A stretch of 64,000 bases of DNA, taken from Ahaetulla prasina. Taxonomy: Eukaryota > Chordata > Lepidosauria > Squamata > Colubridae. The stretch spans positions 1,992,667 to 2,056,666 of the forward strand of contig NC_080543.1 of assembly GCF_028640845.1 (NCBI RefSeq). Direction: 5' to 3'. Positions 11,701-20,900 of this stretch are shown piece by piece (the first letter of the stretch is position 1; each line of letters opens with the position of its first letter). The translations under genes were made by a program, and so were the position numbers. Under the pieces are notes generated by a model. That model ran no database searches, was not told the origin of the DNA, and saw nothing but the letters and a program-made list of their open reading frames with translations.

Positions 11701-14700
11701 TTCCTGCAACTGTTCTTCATATATTTTAAGCTTCCAGCCCCCTAAATCATCTTTGTTGCTCTTCTCTGCACTTTTTAAAAAAAGTCTCAAAATCTTTTTT
11801 ATATCGTGGCAACCAGTCAAATGTTGCCCAAACTTGAAAATAAGCCTAAATAAGCCTAAAGACTAATAATTACTACTAGTAATGCCCTAAGAGTTTACTT
11901 GCAAGAGTTTTTCTAATAACTGGTACTTGATAGACCATTTCCCTGTGATACCAAAGGCTTGACATGATCCTTTAAGAAACCACTGACCACTGATGGAACC
12001 TCCATCTAAATTATCTACTTCTATACCTGTTGGCAGAATGTTGGGTCCTTGAGTGGCGCAGACTGCTAAAACAGTCTGTTATTAACAACAGCTGCCTGCA
12101 ATTACTGCAGGTTCAAGCCCCACCAGGCCCAAGGTTGACTCAGCCTTCCATCCTTTATAAGGTAGGTAAAATGAGGACCCAGATTGTTGGGGGCAATAAA
12201 AGTTGTATATAAATATACAACTAGGATGAAGACTATTGCTTAACATAGTGTAAGCCGCCCTGAGTCTTCGGAGAAGGGCGGGGTATAAATGTAAATAAAA
12301 TAAAATAAATAAATAAATAAAATAAAAAATAAAAAATGTTCCTGGGACATTATGTACAAATTACTTCCTGTTATTTGGTTCTGAATCTCCCAAAAATGAC
12401 CTTCGACAGATGAATGCTTCTACCATACAAGGAGAGAAAAATAATTTGTCCGTTTTCCCTATTGTTTATATCAGCGGTAGTCAACCTGGTCCCTACCGCC
12501 CACTAGTGGGCGTTCCAGCTTTCATGGTGGGCGGTCGGGGTTTTGTCCGATACTTTCCTTTTTTTTAATTTAATTGACTTTTTTAAAAAAAATTCATAGC
12601 ATTATTTAAAAACATTTTCATTAGGTTTTCATAAAATTCCCCGTGACAATTTAAATTTCTGAAAATATACTATTTGTATCACCCGCACATAAGTGAAACT
12701 AAATGGCGCTATAGTGCAACCGCAAACAAAAGAGCCTCGTCCCAGAATAGCTCGTGCATGTCCAGCTGTAACAGACAAGCAGAGCTGGTAGCCAGTGCCC
12801 ACCCTCAAACCCACTACACGATGCGCGAGAGGCATGTGCAGACGACGATATATAGCGCGTTACTGTGGAACCGGTGGGCGGTTAAATTTTTTTACTACTA
12901 ACAGAGATACAAAAGTGGGCGGTAGGTATAAAAAGGTTGACTATCCCTGGTTTATATGGCTTGGCTGCATATGTAGCCTTTTGTTCTTCGTTTTCAAAGG
13001 TTCCAGACGGTCAGGAAGGTTTAGTGGCCTTTACATTTTTGCAGGTTGGGAAGCCCAGCCAAAGATTTACGAGGGTTCAAATTGGTTCAAGGGTTGATTT
13101 AAATCAGGGGTCTCCAACCTTGGCAACTTTAAGACTTGTGGACTTCAACTCCCAGAATACCTCCCAGCCAGCAAAGCTGGCTGGGAGTTATTCTGGGAGT
13201 TGAAGTCCACAAGTCTTAAAGTTGCCAAGGTTGGAGACCCCTGATTTAAAGTGTCGGTGAGGCCCACTTCTACTCACCTTCCTCATCATCGCTGCTGTCT
13301 GACTGAGGCTGTTTGATTCGGCGCCTTTTCTTCTTCAGGCGGCCCGTTCCTTTCTCCTCCTCATCAGACACGTCTGTCCTCTTTGCTCTGGGAGAACAGA
13401 GATCTCGGCTTAGGTTAAAAAAAAGGAAGGAAAACAAAAGCTTTGCCGAAGCAGGTATTCCTCAACTTACAACCATTCGCTCAGTGTGACCGTCCAAAGT
13501 TACAACGGCACTGAAGAAAAAGGGACTTATGACCGTGTTTCACACGTACGAACGACCGTTGCAGCATCTCTACGGTCACGTGATTTACATTCAGATGCTT
13601 GGCAACGGACTCATATTTGTCCCGGGGTCATTTGATCCCCCCCTTTTTTGCAACCTTCTGACAGGCAAAGTCAACGGGGAAGCCAGATTCACTGAACAAC
13701 GCTGCTACTAACTTAACAGCTGCAGTGATTCACTTAACAACTCTGGCAGGAAAAGTCGTAAAATGGGTCAAAACTCACTTAACAGCCCCCTCTGACTTAA
13801 GCTAGAAGACAATCTCTTATTGAGCTTTTAAAATAAAATAAACAGCTCAGTGGAGAGTCCCCTAAAGAATCTTCCTAAAACTAAGTACTCTTTGTAGGCA
13901 CAGAAGTTAGGTTTTCCTTATAAATTTTACAACTTTCAGCCAGGACTATTCTGCCACCATTAAAAATTGGAGCCAGGCAAGTCAGTCAGTCAGTCTGTCT
14001 CCTTCCTTCCTTCCTTCCTTCCTTCCTTCCTTCCTTCCTTCCTTCCTTCCTTCCTTCCTTCCTTCCTTCCTTCCTCCCTCCCTCCCTCCCCCCTCCCTCC
14101 TTTCCTTCCTTGTTTTTTAAAGGGATGTTATTCTTCTAATTGATCTCTACTCAAATTGAACTCTGGTGCTGGAGAAGACTCCTGCGAGTCCCTTGGACTG
14201 CAAGGCGAACAAACAAGTCAGTTCTAGAGGAGATCAACCCTGACTGCTTTTTAGAAGGCCAGATCCTGAAGAGGAAACTCAAAATACTTTGGCCACCTAA
14301 TGAGAAAGAAGGACTCACTGGAGAAGAGCCTAATGCTGGGAAAGATTGAGGGCAAAAGAAGAAGGGGACGACAGAGAACGAGGTGGCTGGATGGAGTCAC
14401 TGAAGCAGTCGGTGTGAGATTAAATGGACTCCAGAGGATGGTAGAGGACAGGAAGGCCTGGAGGAATGTTGTCTATGGGATCGTGATGGGTCGGACATGA
14501 CTTCGCAACTAACAACAACAATTCTTGTAATTATTTTTTCCCCCTGAATAATCTCACATGCTGGCTGGGAAATTCTGGCAGCTGAAATCCACACATGCTG
14601 TCTGGGGGATTCTGGGAATTCAACATCAAAGCTTTGATTATAGCTTTTAGGTCACAGAAATTTCGGGAGCTGAAGTCCACACATCGTGGCTGGGGAATTC

Positions 14701-17700
14701 TGGGAGCTGGAGTTCATGAATGATGGCTGGGAATTCTGGGAGGCAAAGTCCACATATCTTAAAGTTGTCAAGGCCTGGAAACAGCAGTATACGTGATGCA
14801 ATGAATCACACGAACGACCAAAGCAGCCTAGATCACCGAGGAAAAGACAAATCCGCTACCTTTTCTTATCCCTCTGCTGCCCTCTGGCCGGCTCGGCCTC
14901 CTTGCTGGCCTTCTCATGACCAGGAGGATTAAGGGGAGATTTTGGGTCCGTGGAAGAAACCGGTGACTTTGACGTGGATCGCTCTTCCTTCTGTTGCTCG
15001 GGTTCAGCTCTGGCTTTGTCTGCACAGAAGTGAGGAAAAGAGGAAAGTTAGCGTGTGATGATCAAGATGGGATAAGTACCTTCAGAGGGATGAACCCCCG
15101 TAAGTTCATCCTGTCAGCCTCCAGCGGCAGCAGGCCGCCTCCAATCAAAACCAGTCTTCCATCTTTTTTTAGAACAGGAAGTCCTCGACTTACAATCATT
15201 CCTTTAATGACCGTGCGAAGTCATACCGGCAGTGGAAAAAAGTGCCTTATGACTGTTTTACATTCTTATGAATTTTGCAGCATCCCCGGGTGGTCACATG
15301 GTCAAAATTCGGACACTTGGCAACTGGCTCACATTTAAGGACGATCGCAGTGTCTCCGGGGTCACGTGATCCCCTTTTACGACCTTCTGACAAGCAAAGT
15401 CAATGGGGACAGCCAGATTCGTTTAACAACCGTCTTGCTATCTGAACAAATGCAGTGATTCACTTAATATGTGGCGGGAAAGGTCGTAAAATTCACTTAA
15501 CAAAAAATTTCACTTGGGAATACCGCATTTAGACTCAACGGCAGTCGTCGTAAGTCGAGGACTACCTGTACTTACAACGGAGGAGAAGATACAGAAGAAC
15601 TCACCCTCTTTGCTAACAGCTGCCTTGCCAAAGAAGTTGTTCAGGATATTTCCTTTCGTTGGGGCTTTGCTGTTGTTGGTCACCGAAGCCTAAAAAGTCA
15701 TTAAAAGGAACAGTTAGGAAAGAAGATATCCCGGAAACAGAAGAAAAATCAATAAAACCACTTCAGGGATGACCAAGTCTTTACAGGGAGTCCCCAACTT
15801 ACGACCATAACTCAGTCCAAAATTCCTATTCAATGAGACGCTTGTTAAGTGAGCTCTGTCCCATTTTACGACCTTCTTTCCGTTGTTAAGTGAACCACTG
15901 CAGTTGTTAAGTCAGTAGCATGGTTGTTAAGTGAATCCGGCTTCCCCCATTGACTTTGCTTGTCAGAAGGTCGCAAAAGGAGAATCACGCAACTCCCGGG
16001 ACGCTGCAACCGTCATAAATGTGAGCCAGTTGCAGAGAGTGCGAATTCTGATCACGTGACCAAGGGAGGAAAAAATGGTCATGTCATTTTTTTCCAGTGT
16101 TGTTGTAATTTCGGTCGCTAAATGTAAGCCGAGGACTATGGGCTTGAAGATGTGTGGACTTCAACTCCCAGAATTCCCCAGCCAGCCCGGGTTCTATCGC
16201 CAAGTATTTGAAGCATTTAAAACTTACGCTGGGCGTCTCTTTGGTCTCCAGTTTAGCTTCCTTGTTGATGTTCTTGGTTTTGGAGGTTGCTTTGGCCGCA
16301 AACATTCCCATGATGCCTTTAATTGGCTGGGCGGGCTGCTTGGAAGAGGTGCTTGGGGCGTGGCCGTTGAGCGCGGGAGCGAGGTGCACACTTGTGGCGG
16401 GAGGCGGAGGCTGGGGGGACACCTGGGCGGGGGTCTCAGCCTGGGAGCCTTCAGCGACAGGCCTGATGATGGCGTCAGGACAGCAAATGGCGCTAAATCT
16501 AGGGACAGAACAAACACATTCAGTTAGCAATGGAACTAAATACAGGCAGTTCCTCAACTTACAACCATAAATGAGCCCAAAATGTATGCCGGTGAGTGAG
16601 AAAATTGTTACGTAAAACTGCGAAAGATCTGGAAACAATTTTAGCAACCAGCAAAGTCCTGCCTGGCTTGCTCAGATCCATTTGTCCCAACTTGGTCAAT
16701 TAGGAAAGAAAGACCCCTGGCCCATGATTAGCCAAAAGTGCACAGGTGGTCCTCGAATTACAACAGTTCATTTAGTCAGAAAGGACAACAAAGAATGTTC
16801 TTTCTGCACCAACTCAGGAAGCTCAAACTGCCCAAGGAGCTGCTGATCCAATTCTACAGAGGAATTATTGAGTCTGTCATTTGCACCTCTATAACTGTCT
16901 GGTTCGGTTCTGCAACCCAACAAGAAAAACACAGACTTCAGAGGATAATTAGAACTGCAGAAAAAATAATTGCTACCAACTTGCCTTCCATTGAGGACCT
17001 GTATACTGCACGAATCAAGAAGAGGGCCGTGAAAATATTTGCAGATCCCTCGCATCCTGGACATAAACTGTTTCAACTCCTACCCTCAAAACGAGGCTAT
17101 AGAGCACTGCACACCAGAACAACTAGACACACAAGGACAGTTTTTTCCCGAAGGCCATCACTCTGCTAAACAAATCATTCCCTCAACACTGTCAGACTAT
17201 TTACTGAATCTGCACTACTATTAATCTTCTCATCGTTCCCATCACCAATCTCTTTCCACTTATGACTGTGTGACTGTAACTTTGTTGCTGGCAATCCTTA
17301 TGATTTATATTGATATATTGACCATCATTTGTGTTGTAAATGTTGTACCTTGATGAAGGTATCTTTTCTTTTATGTACACTGAGAGCATATGCACCAAGA
17401 CAAATTCCTTGTGTGTCCAATCACACTTGGCCAATAAAAAAATTCTATTCTATTCTATTCTATTCTATTCTATTCTATTCTATTCTATTCTATTCTATTC
17501 TAGTGACAAAGTTCAAAGTTAAAACAGCACTGAAAAAATCGACTTAATACAGTTTTGTCACACTTACAACTCTTGCAGCCATCCCCATGATCATGGGATC
17601 AAAATTCAGACACTTGGCAACTGACTCATCTTTACGACGGTCGCAGTGTCCCGGGGTTACACCATCCCCTTTTGCGACTTTCTGACAAGCAAAGTCAATC

Positions 17701-17841
17701 GGGGAAGCCAGATTCACTTAACGACCTTGTGACTAACTTAACAGCAGCAGTTAACAGCAGTATCCACTTAATAACTGTGGAAAGAAACATCGTAAAATGG
17801 GGCAAAATCCATTTTTTCTGCTAAGTGAAAATACATTTCAC

Positions 17842-17922
<81 letters not shown>

Positions 17923-20900
17923 TTTTAATTTGTATACCGCCCTTCTCCCGAAGGACTCAGGGCAGTGAACAACCAAGTAAAATACAACCACAGACAAATA
18001 CAATATTAAAAATAGCCCTTAAAAAACTTATTCAATTTGTCGAAAAAATTTAAAATACAAATTACATAGCAGAACTCAGCAGAAGAGTCAAAGCTGGTTC
18101 AGAGATTTCTGCACGCAAAAGATACCGTTAACTTTCCCTTGGTCCCGGACAGTCCCCCGCCCCAATTGGCTTAACAGTCAAGGTCCAATCAGGTGTTAAC
18201 AAATGGTTTAAGCCCTCTCTTTGTGCAATGCCGGCGGCTGACGCTTCCCATGGGACAGTACATCTTGGGTTCGATTCCTGTAAGTTCCCTCCCTGCGTCC
18301 CCCAGCCCCACTGCTCCCTCCCACCCCACCCCACCGTTACTGATGTCAGGCTGTCAGCTTGCAATGCGTAGCTCAGCAGAACGGCCGCCATGACGCCAAC
18401 AATTGCCTTGCCACGATCCCACTCACTTGCCACAGTTCTCGAGATTTGCCTTGAGGATGTCGTAGTCGGTGTTGAAGAGGGGGCTGCTGTCCCTGAGCTG
18501 GGCTTTCTGGATGCTGTAGACATGCACGCTAGCCAGCGTGGAGAACTTGGACTTCATGGCTGGAAAGGAGGCAGAAGCCGCTTGAAGAAGGGAGGGAGGG
18601 AGGTTTTCTCAAAACAAGTGGGGTAAACTGGGTGCCTTTGGGCCAGTCTCTCCCTCTCAGCCCAACCCACCTCACAGGGTTGTTGTTATGGGGAAAATAA
18701 AAAAATATACCAAAAAAATTGTCGTATTTTTCAGAGGTGATTTTGAAGTTTTGTACAAACTTACCTTCTAATTTATCTTCTCTCACTACTGCAACCTTAT
18801 GGTACTAAAAAGAAAGGGCAGCTTGTTACTTTAGCAAATATTTAGAATAGAATAGAATAGAATAGAATAGAATAGAATAGAATAGAATAGAATAGAATAG
18901 AATAGAATAGAATAGAGTTGGAAGGGACCTTGGAGGTCTTCTAGTCCAACCCCCTACATCAATCTCTTCTTAAAAACTTCCAGTGCTGCAGCATTCACAA
19001 CTTCTGAAGGCAAGTTGTTCCACTTATTAATTGTTCTAACTGTCAGGAAATTTCTCCTTAGTTCTAAGTTGCTTCTTTCCTTGATCAGTTTCCACTCATT
19101 GCTTCTTGTTCTACCCTCAGGTGGTTTGGAGAATAGTTTGACTCCCTCTTCTTTGGGGCAACCCCTGAGATATTGGAATACTGCTATCATGTCTCCCCTA
19201 GTCCTTCTTTTCATTAAACTAGGCATACCCAGTTCCTGCAACCCTTCTTCATGTTTTAGCTTCCAGTCACACTTTCTAAAGTCTCAAAATTTGTTATCTC
19301 CCAATATGTCAAGACTTTCTAACTTACGGTGTGCCCGTTCTGAACAAGGTTCCCTGCCAGTAAATAGGTGACATGCAACTGGGCTCCAGCATTCTCCTTC
19401 CGTTTCCTTTCTACGTAGTCATATAACATTCTGTAAAAAAGAGGGCAAAGACCGAGATTAAAACGGACAATTAATTTTTGAAATTTTCAATAACTGTCCA
19501 CTGAAAAACTAAACAAGAGCATATGTCAGCCAAAGTAAGCTTTGCAGCTCAAGATTAAACAGCTGAAATTAAAAGAGGTTTGGCCCAGTCGCTAAGGCAC
19601 AAAGCTAAAAAGCAGGAGACGGTGAGTTCAAGTCCTGCCTTAGCCATGTATGCTAGCTGGGTGACTTTGGGCCACTCCCTCTCTTTGAGGGTAAGATCCC
19701 TCCCCTAAAGGTATTCCCAAATTAAGATGGACACGTAACAAAGCCTCTTACACGTAGTCCTGGAATTTCCATCGCTAAATGAAGCGGTCTTTAAGCAAAA
19801 CATCACGTGGCTGGGCTGCTCAGTGACGGCAGTCCAGATTGTGGCTCTTATAAGCAAAGTCAGCTGGGAAGCCAGATTAACTTAACAACTGCAATGATTC
19901 ATTTACAAAGTGTAGCAAGAAAGGTTGTACAACGGGGCAAACTCACTTAACAACAGTCTCACTTAGCAACAGAAATGTTGGGCTCAATTGTGGTCATGTG
20001 AACGACATGAGGATTACAGATTATGTGGCTTCAGTTTTTCAGTCTGGATTATTAAGTACAGGCAAGAGAGATCGATAACTTACTGCTTTGCTTGATTCAC
20101 ATGAACCCCCAAGGTAAAGCTCAGCCATTTATATGTTACCTGCAAAGGAAGGCATGCCATTATTTTAACAAAAACGCCACCACGGATTGAACCTCCACTA
20201 TTGCAATCATCCTGGAGTTGGGAAGACTCCTTGAGCCCACTGAGGGTGACCCCTCCAGCCTCTACTCTACAGGTAACTGTCACTACATGTACTGTTCTTC
20301 ACAATGCAATTCTTCAGAATATAATTCATTATACCTCACAGCTGACTTTTGGGGGAGCCATAAACCTTGGCTGTAGAAAGTCATTTGAGGTTTGCATGCA
20401 ATTATGCAGGCATAAATAAAATTACTATATAAAATTACTATATATAGAAATTAAATTATTCTTATTCTTAAACAGGAGGCCGTCCCAATTGTTGTTTGGA
20501 CAATTTATTGTTCTGGATAGGTCATCCCATTCTTTTCTCATTTAAACTCTGTGTATGTGTGTGTGCAACCAAGGTATGTGTGTTTATATATAATGTATAC
20601 ATATATATAGTTTATATATATATATTTATTGTTCTGGAGAGATCATCATATTCTTTATTTATTTATTTATTCATTCATTATTATTTTTTTATTTTTATAC
20701 CGCCCTTCTCCCGAAGGACTCAGGGCGGTTAACAGCCACATAAAAATACAATACAATATACAATAAAACCCATTTAAAAAACTTATTCAACATTGGCCAA
20801 ATTAAAACTATAAAAGACATAATATAAAACCCCGTTTAAAATCCAATTTAAAACCCATGTTATTCTCTCCCTCTCCCTCTCTCTCTTCCCCGAAAATAAG

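Noticed and set aside
12045..12150. Possible tRNA gene (box A and box B motifs)
   Set aside because: The motifs belong to a three-copy SINE with a LINE-like tail; no cloverleaf was found.
16738..17169. 143-codon open frame as a host gene
   Set aside because: Same protein at 23,395 and 33,690; it is the C-terminal part of a LINE reverse-transcriptase ORF.
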